Below, in pieces: positions 9,271-19,900 of a stretch of 64,000 nt of DNA; position 1 is the stretch's first letter, and each line of letters starts with the position of its first letter. This stretch comes from Herbiconiux sp. VKM Ac-1786. GTDB taxonomy: Bacteria; Actinomycetota; Actinomycetes; Actinomycetales; Microbacteriaceae. Under the pieces are notes generated by a model. That model had not been told where the DNA came from. It did not search any database and saw only the letters and a list, made by a program, of their open reading frames with translations. A program made the position numbers and the translations under genes. The stretch spans positions 1,364,001-1,428,000 of the forward strand of contig NZ_JADKSG010000001.1 in NCBI RefSeq assembly GCF_015350805.1, in the 5' to 3' direction.

Positions 9271-9276
9271 TAGAAT
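9271..9276 (+). promoter_or_regulatory. -10 element TAGAAT for crgA
   Basis: TAGAAT is followed by 7 nt (CATCGGC) and then the crgA ATG. There is no ribosome-binding site, so a leaderless transcript is likely. Confidence 0.55.
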
Positions 9277-9283
9277 CATCGGC

Positions 9284-9550
9284 ATGGCCCGAGACAAAGC
9301 ATCCACGAAGGACCTCGCCCGTCGCAACCGCGACGTCCAGCGCACCAGCTCCGACGATTCGGCACAGGCGCCCAACCCGGTCTGGTTCAAGCCGGTCATG
9401 TTCGGGTTAATGATCGTCGGTCTGCTGTGGATCATCGTGTTCTACGTGAGCCAGGGCCTGTTCCCCGTGCCCGACCTCGGCAGCTGGAACATCCTGATCG
9501 GCTTCGGCATCGCCTTCATCGGCTTCATCATGACCACCAGGTGGCGCTGA
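9284..9550 (+). CDS. crgA: Cell division protein CrgA
   Basis: An 88-residue two-helix membrane protein of the CrgA family, which helps place FtsZ and recruits wall-synthesis enzymes at the septum. A charged N-terminus (about 1-32) is followed by NPVWFKPVMFGLM, helix one (about 36-56), the short YVSQGLFPVPDLGSWN loop typical of the family and helix two (about 66-84). The gene ends TTRWR. It is single-gene length for the family. The start is set by the TAGAAT element 7 nt upstream. Neighbours pknA/pknB and crgA form a conserved actinobacterial group. Confidence 0.96.
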   Translation: MARDKASTKDLARRNRDVQRTSSDDSAQAPNPVWFKPVMFGLMIVGLLWIIVFYVSQGLFPVPDLGSWNILIGFGIAFIGFIMTTRWR

Positions 9551-9565
9551 ACTACACCGGTGTGA

Positions 9566-9613
9566 TTATCCCCAATGTGGAAACTCCTGTGGAGAATTCC
9601 ACAATGTGGATAA
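9566..9613. promoter_or_regulatory. Cluster of DnaA-box-like sites downstream of crgA
   Basis: In the short gap between convergent crgA and the rhomboid gene lie TTATCCCCA (9566-9574), TGTGGAAAC (9576-9584), TGTGGAGAA (9588-9596) and the perfect box TGTGGATAA (9605-9613, reverse of TTATCCACA). The flanking DNA is also unusually A+T-rich for this genome. Two weaker TGTGGAGAA-like sequences lie at about 9234 and before it. This is about 11.6 kb from the oriC boxes. Role unknown; DnaA titration is one possibility. Confidence 0.6.
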
Positions 9614-9634
9614 CTCTGTTAGTCGTTCTAGCAA

Positions 9635-10492
9635 TCAGACGAGTGCGCGAACCACGGTGAGGGCCACCAGGGCCACCGCGATGCCCGCGACACCGGCGAT
9701 CTGCACGGTGCGCTGACGCCGGTTGCGGGTGCGCACGTAGACGAGCGCCACCAGCCCGCCGGCGACGATGCCGCCGACGTGCGCCTGCCACGAGATGCCC
9801 GGAACGAAGAAGCCCCAGGCGAGGTTGAGCACCACCAGCACCACGAACTGGATGCTGTTGCCGCCCAGATGCCGGTTGATGATGAAGAAGGCGCCCATCA
9901 GGCCGAAGATCGCTCCCGACGCTCCGACTGTGCCCTGCATCGGGTCGCCGAGCAGGTCGACCGCCACCGAGCCGCCGAGACCGGCGATCAGGTAGAGCGC
10001 GAGATAGCGGCCCCTCCCGAGCATCCGCTCGAGCACCCCGCCGAAGATGAACAGCGAGTACATGTTCAGCAGGATGTGCAGCGGCAGCAGGGAGGCCGTG
10101 GAGTGCGTGAAGATCGCCGTGATCATGCGCCACGGCTCGAGCGGGGCGCCGGTCTCGGGCTGCACGTACGCCGGGGCGAAGAGCAGGGCGTTGGTGACAC
10201 CGAGCCCCGGGATGAGCTGCAGCCCGAAGACCACGACGCAGAGTGCGATCAGCGCATAGGTGACGACGGGGGCGTCGGCCCCGGTCAGCCTCCGGGCGAA
10301 CGCGCGGCTGCGCTTCGGGCGGGGGATGCTCGCCCGGTCTCGGCGCGCGCACTCGACGCAGTGCACACCGACCGCCGCCTGCACCTGGCACTCGGGGCAG
10401 ACGGTGCGCCCGCAGCGCTGGCAGAGCACGAAGCTCTGCCGGCCGGGGTGGCGGTAGCAGTAGTTGTCGGCCGAGACCGGGGCGCTCGTCAT
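9635..10492 (-). CDS. Rhomboid family intramembrane serine protease with zinc-ribbon N-terminus
   Basis: A 285-residue rhomboid protease that cleaves membrane proteins within the bilayer. Residues 11-50 hold a B-box-like metal-binding module with paired Cys/His (CYRHPGR, CQRCGRTVCPEC, CVEC). The membrane domain starts near 74 and has about six helices. The catalytic serine is S192 in GASGAIFG, the histidine H238 in QAHVGG, and N143 sits in helix two. The start ATG 10492 gives MTSAPVSADNYCYRHP. Zinc-module rhomboids are common in actinobacteria; substrates are unknown. Convergent with crgA, divergent from nothing; follows the cyclophilin gene by 22 nt on the same strand. Confidence 0.93.
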   Translation of the reverse strand: MTSAPVSADNYCYRHPGRQSFVLCQRCGRTVCPECQVQAAVGVHCVECARRDRASIPRPKRSRAFARRLTGADAPVVTYALIALCVVVFGLQLIPGLGVTNALLFAPAYVQPETGAPLEPWRMITAIFTHSTASLLPLHILLNMYSLFIFGGVLERMLGRGRYLALYLIAGLGGSVAVDLLGDPMQGTVGASGAIFGLMGAFFIINRHLGGNSIQFVVLVVLNLAWGFFVPGISWQAHVGGIVAGGLVALVYVRTRNRRQRTVQIAGVAGIAVALVALTVVRALV

Positions 10493-10514
10493 CGGAGGGT
10501 CAGCAGTGCTGGTC

Positions 10515-11054
10515 TCAGACCTCGGTGACGGTGACGTTCTCGAGCACGACCTCGTCGAGCGGACGGTCGTAGGCGTCGGTGGCCACACCGGCCAGCTTGT
10601 CGACGATGCGGCGCGAGGCGTCGTCGGCGACCTCGCCGAAGATGGTGTGCTTGCCCTGCAGCCAGGTGGTCGGGCCGACGGTGATGAAGAACTGCGAGCC
10701 GTTCGTGCCCTTGCCGCCCTGGAGGCCGGCATTCGCCATGGCCAGGATGTAGGGCTCGGTGAAGTCGAGCTCCGGGTTGATCTCGTCGTCGAAGCGGAAG
10801 CCGGGGCCGCCGGTGCCGTTGCCCAGCGGGTCGCCGCCCTGGATCATGAAGCCCGGGATGATGCGGTGGAAGACGATGTTCTCGTAGAGCGGCGCCGTGG
10901 TGGGCTTGCCGGTCTTGGGGTCGGTCCACTCGAGCCCGCCGGTGGCGAGGCCGATGAAGTTCTTGACGGTCTTGGGAGCCTGGTGACCGTACAGGTTCAC
11001 GACGATGGGGCCGTGGTTGGTGGTGATGGTGGCGACATGGGTGTGTGCGGGCAT
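10515..11054 (-). CDS. ppiA: Peptidyl-prolyl cis-trans isomerase, cyclophilin type
   Basis: A 179-residue cytoplasmic cyclophilin that speeds cis-trans isomerisation of X-Pro bonds. Core motifs are present: FHRIIPGFMIQGGDP with the catalytic arginine, GTNGSQFFI, and LQGKHTIFGEV. No signal peptide. It lies directly upstream of the rhomboid gene and is probably co-transcribed with it. A CAGAAT element 6 nt before the ATG could be the -10 of a leaderless message. This location next to crgA/pknB is a conserved actinobacterial feature. Confidence 0.95.
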   Translation of the reverse strand: MPAHTHVATITTNHGPIVVNLYGHQAPKTVKNFIGLATGGLEWTDPKTGKPTTAPLYENIVFHRIIPGFMIQGGDPLGNGTGGPGFRFDDEINPELDFTEPYILAMANAGLQGGKGTNGSQFFITVGPTTWLQGKHTIFGEVADDASRRIVDKLAGVATDAYDRPLDEVVLENVTVTEV

Positions 11055-11196
11055 GGGTCGATTCTGTCACATCGGCACGCGTCATCCAGTGAAGGTCCAG
11101 GCGATGGGGAGCGGATGATCAGGGCCGCGAACTACTGCCGCGGTGCAGAGCGTGCCAAGATGAAGTTGTCCGTGCTTTCGCCGATGGAGGTTTCCC

Positions 11197-11748
11197 ATGA
11201 GTCTTTCCCGCAAGCGTCGCAAGGCGCTCAAGCGCCTGAAGGGTTCGGCAGAAGAACTGTGGCTCGACCAGCAGGATGTGCTCGACCGTGCCAACACGAT
11301 CATCCGTGAGGCCGGCAAGCAGGCCGGCTACCTCTCGGAGGAGCAGGTCAAGCCCCGCGTCAAGAGCGCTGTCGACTCCGTCGCCCCCACGGTGAGCCGC
11401 AAGGTCGCCGAGGTCAAGGTGGCCGGCTCGACCGTGAAGAAGCAGTTCTCCTCCGAGGTCGTCCCCGCGCTCGCCTCGACGCTCGGCTCCGCCGCAGCGG
11501 TGCTGCAGTCCTCGAAGAACCCGGAGTTCCTGAAGGACGCCGGCAAGAAGGTCAAGCAGGCCAGCAAGGCCGTCAAGAAGTCGGCCCCGAAGTCGGGCGG
11601 CTCGAAGGTCGGCACGGCCTTCGTCGTCAGCCTCGGCGTCGTGGCCCTCGTCGGTGTCGGCTACGCCCTCTGGCAGACCTTCCGCGCCGACGACGAGCTC
11701 TGGATCGCCGACGAGGACCCGGAGCCCGAGACCAACCCCGAGAGCTGA
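11197..11748 (+). CDS. Unknown Lys-rich helical membrane protein (183 aa)
   Basis: No known domain is recognised. The start ATG has a clear GGAGG ribosome site 7 nt upstream. The product has a very basic N-terminus (KRRKALKRLKG), a long predicted amphipathic helical stretch to about residue 130 with many Lys, Ala, Ser and Val and no Cys, a Lys/Ser linker (VKQASKAVKKSAPKSGGSK), one transmembrane helix near 140-160 (AFVVSLGVVALVGVGYALWQTF) and an acidic tail with WIADEDPEPE. The charge pattern places the basic part in the cytoplasm, possibly on DNA or membrane. The good ribosome site and downstream terminator support a real gene. Confidence 0.8.
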   Translation: MSLSRKRRKALKRLKGSAEELWLDQQDVLDRANTIIREAGKQAGYLSEEQVKPRVKSAVDSVAPTVSRKVAEVKVAGSTVKKQFSSEVVPALASTLGSAAAVLQSSKNPEFLKDAGKKVKQASKAVKKSAPKSGGSKVGTAFVVSLGVVALVGVGYALWQTFRADDELWIADEDPEPETNPES

Positions 11749-11766
11749 CCCCAGCCCCTCTACGAC

Positions 11767-11798
11767 AGAAGCCCCTCACCGACCGGTGGGGGGCTTCT
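11767..11798. terminator. Terminator between 183-aa gene and tRNA-Ala
   Basis: A 14-bp hairpin: AGAAGCCCC-T-CACC, loop GACC, GGTG-G-GGGGCTTCT, with one T-G pair. It is followed by TCGTTT on the plus strand, and a run of A/T-poor sequence on the other. It separates two convergent units and can serve both. Confidence 0.75.
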
Positions 11799-11829
11799 TC
11801 GTTTCAGCTGCTGCGACGTTCACGTCGAG

Positions 11830-11902
11830 TGGAGCCTGGGAGAATCGAACTCCCGACATCCTGCTTGCAAAGCAGGCGCTCTACCAACTGAGCTAAGGCC
11901 CC
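11830..11902 (-). tRNA. tRNA-Ala(TGC)
   Basis: A 73-nt cloverleaf reads on the minus strand from GGGGCCT (11902) to the discriminator A (11830). The acceptor stem pairs fully with one G-U, the D arm is AGCTC..GAGC, the anticodon loop is CTTTGCAAG with anticodon TGC, and the T arm contains GTTCGATTC. CCA is not encoded. It lies 22 nt after tRNA-Ile. Confidence 0.97.
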
Positions 11903-11924
11903 TTTCGGGGAGTGGATCTATGGG

Positions 11925-11998
11925 TGGGGCTACAAGGACTTGAACCTTGGACCTCTTCGTTATCAGCGAAGCGCTCTAACCGCCTGAGCTATAGCCCC
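11925..11998 (-). tRNA. tRNA-Ile(GAT)
   Basis: A 74-nt cloverleaf reads on the minus strand from GGGGCTA (11998) to discriminator A (11925). The anticodon loop is CTGATAA with anticodon GAT, and the T arm has GGTTCAAGTCC. Placement after gyrA-DUF3566 and before tRNA-Ala is the standard actinobacterial order. Confidence 0.97.
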
Positions 11999-12064
11999 GT
12001 TTTTTTGACCAGGGTAGAGATTACCCTACGCAGTGCCCGATCACACAATCGAGCCGGTCGGGCG

Positions 12065-12472
12065 TCACTTGTTGGTGAAGCCGAGCATGATGCCGCCCGT
12101 GATCCGGACGGCCAGGTTGTACAGCGCGGCCCAGATCGCTCCGAGCGCGGTGATGACGATGACGTTCAGGATGGCCACGACGATCGAGAAGCCCATCACC
12201 TGCGGAAGCGACGCGAAGTCGAACAGGTCGAAGTTGCCGGCGCCCGCGATGTCCTGCAGCAGCGTGTTGATCGAGTCGAACACACCGGTCTGGTTCAGCA
12301 CCGACCACACCAGGAAGCTGGCGACCACGGTCACGATGCCGAGGATGATGGCGAGCAGGAACGAGATCTTCAGCACCGACCAGAAGTCGATGTAGACCAG
12401 CTTCAGCCGGACCTGCTTGGTGTTGGCGACTCTTGCCGTTTTCTTCGCGAATTTGTCGCCAAGATTACTCAT
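12065..12472 (-). CDS. DUF3566 membrane protein
   Basis: A 135-residue two-helix membrane protein of the DUF3566 family, regularly found after gyrA in actinobacteria; function unknown. Basic N-terminus ([32 protein letters not shown]), helix one about residues 35-58, a periplasm-side loop holding [13 protein letters not shown], helix two about 95-120, and a short tail LGFTNK. Its ATG lies inside the last codons of gyrA (8-nt overlap), so translation is coupled. Only about 115 residues follow the start before the family-typical end; no N-terminal low-complexity extension, unlike some relatives. Confidence 0.92.
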   Translation of the reverse strand: MSNLGDKFAKKTARVANTKQVRLKLVYIDFWSVLKISFLLAIILGIVTVVASFLVWSVLNQTGVFDSINTLLQDIAGAGNFDLFDFASLPQVMGFSIVVAILNVIVITALGAIWAALYNLAVRITGGIMLGFTNK

Positions 12473-15032
12473 CCGTCGTTACGTCCTCTCCAGGCGCAGA
12501 CCCGGCGTCTGCGCTCTCCTCGAGTGCCTCGGTCAACACGGGTTCTGCACCCGCCTCGAGCTCGGACTCCAGGTTGCGTTCGGTGTTCTTGGCCACCGCG
12601 ATGATGCGATCATCGTCCGCGAAGCGGGCGAAGACCACGCCCATCGTGTCGCGTCCCTTGGCCGGAACTTCGGCCACGGCAGAGCGTACCACCTTGCCAC
12701 TGGCAAGAACCACAAGGACCTCGTCGTCCTCCCCGACGATCAGGGAGCCGATCAGATCGCCCCGTGCGTCCTGCAGCTTGGCCACCTTGATGCCCAGTCC
12801 GCCGCGTCCCTGCACGCGGTACTCGTCGACCGAGGTGCGCTTGGCGTAGCCCCCTTCGGTGACGATGAACACGAATCCCTCGTCGGAGACGACGGAGGCG
12901 CCCTGCAGCGAGTCGTCGCCGCGGAACTTCATGCCGATGACGCCGGAGGTCGCGCGGCCCATCGGCCGCAGCGCCTCGTCGCTCGCCGTGAAGCGGATCG
13001 ACATGCCCTTCTTGGACACCAGCAGCAGGTCGCTGTCCTCGTCGACCAGCAGCGCCGAGACGAGCTCGTCGTCGTCGCGCAGGTTGATCGCGATGATGCC
13101 GCCGGAGCGGTTCGTGTCGTACTCGGTCAGTGACGTCTTCTTCAGCAGACCGCCCTTGGTGGCGAGCACCAGGTACTGCGCGGTCTTGTAGTCGCGGATG
13201 TCGAGGATCTGCGTGATCTGCTCGTCGGGCGCGAGCGCGAGCAGGTTGGCGACGTGCTGCCCCTTGGCGTCGCGTCCGGCCTCCTGCAGCTCGTACGCCT
13301 TGGCGCGGTAGACGCGGCCGCGGTTCGTGAAGAACAGCAGCCAGTGGTGCGTCGTCGTGACGAAGAAGTGCTCGACCACGTCATCCGCCCGCAACTGGGC
13401 GCCCTTGACGCCCTTGCCGCCCCGGTGCTGGCTGCGGTAGTTGTCGCTGCGCGTGCGCTTGACGTACCCGCCGCGGGTGACGGTGACGACCATCTCCTCC
13501 TCGGGGATGAGGTCTTCGATGTTCATGTCGCCGTCGAAGCCGAACATGATCTCGGTGCGCCGGTCGTCGCCGAACTTCTCGACGATCTCGCTGAGCTCTT
13601 CGGTGATGATCTCGCGCTGACGCTGCGGGCTGCCGAGGATGACGTTGTACTCGTCGATCTTCAGCTGGAGCGCCTCGGCCTCCTCCTGGATCTTCTGGCG
13701 CTCGAGGGCGGCCAGACGGCGCAGCTGCAGCTCGAGGATGGCGCGGGACTGCAGCTCGTCGATGTCGAGCAGCTCCATCAGGCCGTCGCGGGCCTCCTCG
13801 ACCGTGGGCGAGCGGCGGATCAGCGCGATGACCTCGTCGAGTGCGTCGAGCGCCTTGAGGTAGCCGCGCAGGATGTGCATGCGGGCCTCGGCCTCGCGCA
13901 GGCGGAAGCGGGTGCGCCGCACGATGACGTCGATCTGGTGCGCGACCCACTCGGTGATGAAGCCGTCGAGCGGGAGGGTGCGCGGGATGCCGTCGACGAT
14001 CGCCAGCATGTTGGCGCCGAAGTTCTCCTGCAGCGAGGTGTGCTTGTAGAGGTTGTTCAGCACCACCTTGGCGACCGCGTCACGCTTCAGCACGATCACG
14101 AGGCGCTGCCCGGTGCGGCCCGAGGTCTCGTCACGGATGTCGGCGATGCCCGAGAGCCGACCGTCCTTGACGAGGTCGGCGATCTTGATGGCCAGGTTGT
14201 CGGGGTTGACCTGGTAGGGCAGCTCGGTGACGACGAGGCAGGTGCGGCCCTGGAGCTCCTCGACGTTGACGACGGCGCGCATGGTGATGGAGCCGCGGCC
14301 CGTGCGGTAGGCGTCGTGGATGCCCTTGACGCCGAGGATCTGGGCGCCGGTCGGGAAGTCGGGGCCCTTGATGCGCTGCATCAGGGCCTCGAGCAGCTCC
14401 TCGCGGGAGGCCTCGGGGTTCTCGAGGTACCAGACGGCGCCGGCGGCGACCTCGCGCAGATTGTGCGGCGGGATGTTCGTGGCCATGCCGACCGCGATGC
14501 CGACCGAGCCGTTGACCAGCAGGTTCGGGAAGCGGCTCGGCAGCACGACGGGCTCGAGCGTGCGGCCGTCGTAGTTGTCCTGGAAGTCGACGGTCTCTTC
14601 CTGGATGTCGCGCACCATCTCGAGCGCGAGCGGGGCCATCTTCGTCTCGGTGTACCGGGGGGCGGCGGCGCCGTCGTTGCCGGGCGAGCCGAAGTTGCCC
14701 TGGCCGAGGGCCAGCGGGTAGCGCAGGCTCCAGGGCTGGATGAGACGCACGAGGGTGTCGTAGATCGACGTGTCGCCGTGCGGGTGGAACTGACCCATCA
14801 CCTCGCCGACCACGCGGGCCGACTTCGAGAACGCGCGGTCGGGGCGGTAGCCGCCGTCGTACATCGCGTAGATCACGCGGCGGTGCACGGGCTTCAGCCC
14901 GTCGCGCACGTCGGGCAGGGCGCGCCCGACGATCACGCTCATCGCGTAGTCGAGGTAGGAGCGCTGCATCTCCAGCTGGAGATCGACCTGCTCGATGCGA
15001 TCGCCGGCGGGCGGAGTGATTTCGTCAGTCAT
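12465..15032 (-). CDS. gyrA: DNA gyrase subunit A
   Basis: An 855-residue type II topoisomerase subunit that breaks and rejoins DNA. Catalytic tyrosine is Y127 (AAAPRYTE). The quinolone region reads [10 protein letters not shown] with T88, S89 and D92 at the positions usually changed in resistance; T at the first position differs from E. coli Ser but gives no proof of resistance. The C-terminal beta-pinwheel shows repeated GxxxRxK/R blades, including the GyrA-box-like QHRGGKG. The tail is acidic ([18 protein letters not shown]). It lies 21 nt after gyrB and overlaps DUF3566. Confidence 0.98.
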   Translation of the reverse strand: MTDEITPPAGDRIEQVDLQLEMQRSYLDYAMSVIVGRALPDVRDGLKPVHRRVIYAMYDGGYRPDRAFSKSARVVGEVMGQFHPHGDTSIYDTLVRLIQPWSLRYPLALGQGNFGSPGNDGAAAPRYTETKMAPLALEMVRDIQEETVDFQDNYDGRTLEPVVLPSRFPNLLVNGSVGIAVGMATNIPPHNLREVAAGAVWYLENPEASREELLEALMQRIKGPDFPTGAQILGVKGIHDAYRTGRGSITMRAVVNVEELQGRTCLVVTELPYQVNPDNLAIKIADLVKDGRLSGIADIRDETSGRTGQRLVIVLKRDAVAKVVLNNLYKHTSLQENFGANMLAIVDGIPRTLPLDGFITEWVAHQIDVIVRRTRFRLREAEARMHILRGYLKALDALDEVIALIRRSPTVEEARDGLMELLDIDELQSRAILELQLRRLAALERQKIQEEAEALQLKIDEYNVILGSPQRQREIITEELSEIVEKFGDDRRTEIMFGFDGDMNIEDLIPEEEMVVTVTRGGYVKRTRSDNYRSQHRGGKGVKGAQLRADDVVEHFFVTTTHHWLLFFTNRGRVYRAKAYELQEAGRDAKGQHVANLLALAPDEQITQILDIRDYKTAQYLVLATKGGLLKKTSLTEYDTNRSGGIIAINLRDDDELVSALLVDEDSDLLLVSKKGMSIRFTASDEALRPMGRATSGVIGMKFRGDDSLQGASVVSDEGFVFIVTEGGYAKRTSVDEYRVQGRGGLGIKVAKLQDARGDLIGSLIVGEDDEVLVVLASGKVVRSAVAEVPAKGRDTMGVVFARFADDDRIIAVAKNTERNLESELEAGAEPVLTEALEESADAGSAPGEDVTTDE

Positions 15033-15053
15033 GTGTCAGTCTCGATCGAAGGG

Positions 15054-17042
<1,989 letters not shown>

Positions 17043-17079
17043 TCAGTGCCGCGCCCAACGGCCGGGCAGGCGACCCTTA

Positions 17080-17085
17080 ATTCTA
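17080..17085 (-). promoter_or_regulatory. -10 element TAGAAT for gyrB
   Basis: On the minus strand TTTGATAGAATTA lies about 55 nt before the gyrB ATG. TAGAAT fits the vegetative -10; a good -35 at 17 nt is not obvious, so it may be an extended -10 (TGATAGAAT). It gives a leader of roughly 45 nt. Confidence 0.5.
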
Positions 17086-17162
17086 TCAAACCCGGGATGG
17101 GAAAAAGCGGTCAGACGCCCCGTAGAGGAGATTTCTCCACAGCCGTGACCATATTTGCCCCG

Positions 17163-17672
17163 TCAACCGTAGGTATCGCGAGGACCCCGCCCTGGAATCG
17201 ATCTGGAGCCCCGTTTCCACGACGGGGCGTGGGGGGCTTCGAAGCGGATCGACTCGATGCCGGCCTCGGGGAACCGCTGAGCAATCGTCGTCATGATCAG
17301 CACCCGCATGTGCCGCAGCTGCGTCGCCCAGGCCGTCGAGTCGCACTGCACCGTCAGCACCGAGTCGGTGATGCCGATCGGCCGGCTGTGCTCGGCGGTC
17401 TCGGGCCCGGCGATCTCGGTCCAGGCGAGCAGCAGGTCGCTCTTCGCGAGCGACGATCCCCAGCCGAGCTCGCCGGCGAGCCCCGACATCACGTCGCCAA
17501 GGCCCTTGGGGTCGCGGCCGACGCCGTAGGGCACGCTCGCCTCGTCGTCGCCGCGGGCCCTCGTCTTCTTCTCGCGCCACCGGGCGGCCCGGGAGGTGGG
17601 GTCGCCGAACGCGGTCTTCAGGCGCAGGTAGACGTTCTGCGACTCGGGGTTGCGGCGGGTGGGTTCAGGCAT
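17163..17672 (-). CDS. DciA-like DUF721 protein
   Basis: A 169-residue DUF721 protein, the family whose studied members (DciA) help load or activate the replicative helicase DnaB. The start ATG at 17672 overlaps the 3' end of recF by 8 nt and gives MPEPTRRNPESQ; a longer upstream frame exists but is only a shadow of the recF repeat. A basic N-terminus is followed by the DUF721 domain (about 60-145), including LLLAWTEIAGPETAEHSRP and the beta-rich LTVQCDSTAWATQLRHM. Standard place between recF and gyrB. The DnaB partner gene is at 44617. Confidence 0.9.
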   Translation of the reverse strand: MPEPTRRNPESQNVYLRLKTAFGDPTSRAARWREKKTRARGDDEASVPYGVGRDPKGLGDVMSGLAGELGWGSSLAKSDLLLAWTEIAGPETAEHSRPIGITDSVLTVQCDSTAWATQLRHMRVLIMTTIAQRFPEAGIESIRFEAPHAPSWKRGSRSIPGRGPRDTYG

Positions 17673-18915
17673 CTCGCGCCTCGGCAGCATCCGGGTCCGC
17701 CGGCGCGTCCGGCGCGTCCGGCGCTTCCGGCGCGTCCGGCGCGTCCGGCGCCTCCACGATCGCACCCGCCTCGATGCGCACGGTGTGCGCCGTCAGCGCC
17801 TCGGGCACGTCGTCGTACACCGCGGCCGTGATGAGCACCTGCTCGTAGTCCTTCACCGCATCCGCCAGCCGCCCCCGCCGGCGCTGGTCGAGCTCGGCGA
17901 ACACGTCGTCGAGGATGACGATCGGGTCACCCGTCGAGGAGTCGGCCCGCAGCAGCTCGGCGCACGCGAGCTTCAGCGCGAGCGCGAACGACCACGACTC
18001 ACCGTGGCTCGCGTACCCCTTGGCCGGCAGAATGTTCAGGCGGAACAGCACATCGTCGCGGTGCGGCCCCACCAGCGTGATGCCGCGATCGCGCTCGGCC
18101 CGGGCCACCCGCTCGAGCGCGGAGCGGAAGGCCTCGGCGAGCTGCTCGCGCGACAGTGCCGGGGCGGCGCTCGTCGTGGCGTCGCCCACGGCGTCGTCGT
18201 CGGTCTCCGGATGCTCGGACAGCACACTCATCACGACCTCGAGTGTCGGCTCCTGATCCGACCCCGCCACCGCCTGGTACGCCTCGCGCACGAAGGGCCC
18301 CAGCGCGTCGACGATCGCGAGCCGCTCGGCCATGATCTCGGAGCCGAGTTCGACGAGCCGCTCGTTCCAGAGTTCGAGGGTGCTCAGCTTCGCATCCTTC
18401 AGACCGGATGCCCGTGCCGATTTCAGCAGGGCGTTGCGCTGCTTGAGCACCCGCTCGTAGTCGGCGAACACCCCGAGCAGGCGCGGTGCCTTCGCCCCGA
18501 GCAGGGCGTCGACGAACCGCCGCCGGGTGGACGGCTCGCCCCGCACCAGCGCCAGGTCCTCCGGCGCGAACAGCACGGTGGAGATGTACCGCGGCAGCTC
18601 GCGGGGCTTGATCGCCGCGCGGTTGACCTGCGCGCGGTTCGCCGCCGAGCGGTTCAGCTGCAGCTCGACGAGCAGCTCCCGGCCCTCGTGCTCGAGCCGG
18701 GCCCGGACGATCGCGGCGTCCTCACCCGCGCGGATGAGGGCCTGATCGTTCGAGACCCGGTGCGAGCCGAGCGTGCTGAGGTACCCCAGCGATTCGACGA
18801 GGTTCGTCTTGCCCTGACCGTTCCGGCCCACGAACAGGTTCGCGCCCGGCTCCAGCCCCACCTCCGCGGTGCGGTAGTTGCGGAAGTCGGTGAGGCTGAG
18901 ATGACGGACGATCAC
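17665..18915 (-). CDS. recF: DNA replication and repair protein RecF
   Basis: A 416-residue SMC-like ATPase that acts at single-strand gaps with RecO/RecR. Walker A is GRNGQGKTNL near residue 31-40, the signature LVGPHRDD about 283, and Walker B VILDDVFAELD about 335-345. The start is GTG 18915 (MIVRHLSL...). The C-terminal 25-30 residues are an unusual Ala-Pro-Asp tandem tail coded by 9-bp repeats and are not part of the ATPase. The gene follows gnd and precedes the DciA-like gene. Confidence 0.96.
   Translation of the reverse strand: MIVRHLSLTDFRNYRTAEVGLEPGANLFVGRNGQGKTNLVESLGYLSTLGSHRVSNDQALIRAGEDAAIVRARLEHEGRELLVELQLNRSAANRAQVNRAAIKPRELPRYISTVLFAPEDLALVRGEPSTRRRFVDALLGAKAPRLLGVFADYERVLKQRNALLKSARASGLKDAKLSTLELWNERLVELGSEIMAERLAIVDALGPFVREAYQAVAGSDQEPTLEVVMSVLSEHPETDDDAVGDATTSAAPALSREQLAEAFRSALERVARAERDRGITLVGPHRDDVLFRLNILPAKGYASHGESWSFALALKLACAELLRADSSTGDPIVILDDVFAELDQRRRGRLADAVKDYEQVLITAAVYDDVPEALTAHTVRIEAGAIVEAPDAPDAPEAPDAPDAPADPDAAEARDA
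17701..17752. repeat. 9-bp tandem repeat in recF 3' end
   Basis: About six copies of a 9-bp unit (GCGTCCGGC on the plus strand, one copy with CTT variant) encode the repeated tripeptide Ala-Pro-Asp/Glu at the C-terminus of RecF. Perfect copies suggest recent slippage and length variation between strains. Confidence 0.8.
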
Positions 18916-18932
18916 GACCTGGGTGCGTCAGC

Positions 18933-19820
18933 TCAGTCGAGCTCTTTGACCGCGTGGCCGCCGAACTGGTTGCGCAGCGCGGCGACGGCCTTCATGGAGG
19001 GCGAGTCCTCCTGGCGCGACACGAAGCGGGCGAAGATGGCGGCGCTGATGGCGGGCATCGGCACGGCGTTCTCGATGGCCTCCTCGAGGGTCCAGCGACC
19101 CTCTCCGGAGTCCTCGACGTAGCCCTCGATCTGGTCGAACTCGGGGTCGGCCTCGAGGGCGCGCACCAGGAGGTCGAGCAGCCAGGACCGCACGACGGTT
19201 CCGCGCTGCCAGGCCTTGAAGGTGCCCGTGACGTCCTTGATGATGTCCTTCTTGGCGTCGAGGAGCTCGTAGCCCTCGGCGTAGGCCTGCATCATGCCGT
19301 ACTCGATGCCGTTGTGCACCATCTTGGCGTAGTGGCCGGCGCCGACCTCGCCCACGTGCACGAAGCCCTCGTCGCGCGGGCCCTCGGGGCGCAGCGCGTC
19401 GAAGACGGGCATGGCGCGCTCGACCATCTCGGTTGTGCCGCCGACCATCAGGCCGTAGCCGTTCTCGAGGCCCCAGACGCCGCCCGAGACACCGGCATCC
19501 ATGAACTGGATGCCCTTGGGGCTGAGCAGCTCGGAGTGCTTGAAGTCCTCGGTCCACTTCGAGTTGCCGCCGTCGATGATGAGGTCGCCCTCGTCGAGGA
19601 CGTTCGACAGGTCGTCGATCACGCTGTCGGTGATCTTGCCGGCCGGCACCATCACCCAGACGATGCGGGGGGCCGGGAGGGCCGCGGCCAGCGCGGCCAG
19701 GTCGGCGACGTCGCTCACGGCGGGGTTGGTGTCGTAGCCCACGACGCCGATGCCGGCCTTCTTGAGGCGGGCACGCATGTTGTTGCCCATCTTGCCGAGT
19801 CCGATGAGGCCGATCTCCAT
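18933..19820 (-). CDS. gnd: 6-phosphogluconate dehydrogenase, short form
   Basis: A 295-residue NAD(P)-dependent enzyme that oxidises and decarboxylates 6-phosphogluconate to ribulose 5-phosphate in the pentose phosphate pathway. The N-terminal Rossmann motif is IGLGKMGNNM, the substrate region includes DAGVSGGVWG and KMVHNGIEYGM. The length is that of the short (about 300-residue) class, usually NAD-preferring, not the 470-residue class. The site between dnaN and recF is conserved in actinobacteria. ATG has AAGGAGA-type ribosome site upstream. Confidence 0.94.
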   Translation of the reverse strand: MEIGLIGLGKMGNNMRARLKKAGIGVVGYDTNPAVSDVADLAALAAALPAPRIVWVMVPAGKITDSVIDDLSNVLDEGDLIIDGGNSKWTEDFKHSELLSPKGIQFMDAGVSGGVWGLENGYGLMVGGTTEMVERAMPVFDALRPEGPRDEGFVHVGEVGAGHYAKMVHNGIEYGMMQAYAEGYELLDAKKDIIKDVTGTFKAWQRGTVVRSWLLDLLVRALEADPEFDQIEGYVEDSGEGRWTLEEAIENAVPMPAISAAIFARFVSRQEDSPSMKAVAALRNQFGGHAVKELD

Positions 19821-19900
19821 GGCCGTCTCCTTCTGTAGTCGTGTCGCGGGGGTGGTGTGCCGGTGGGTCAGCGCAGCAGGTGGGTCAGTGCTGCCGTGGT

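Noticed and set aside
11830-11998. tRNA genes as an integration site for a mobile element
   Set aside because: No integrase gene and no repeated tRNA 3' end were found nearby.
14740-14790. Quinolone resistance from the gyrA sequence
   Set aside because: T88/S89/D92 are within natural variation of the HPHGD-YD region in actinobacteria; no resistant change can be claimed.
17701-17752. Short repeats as a CRISPR-like array
   Set aside because: The 9-bp units are directly adjacent without spacers and are in frame inside recF.
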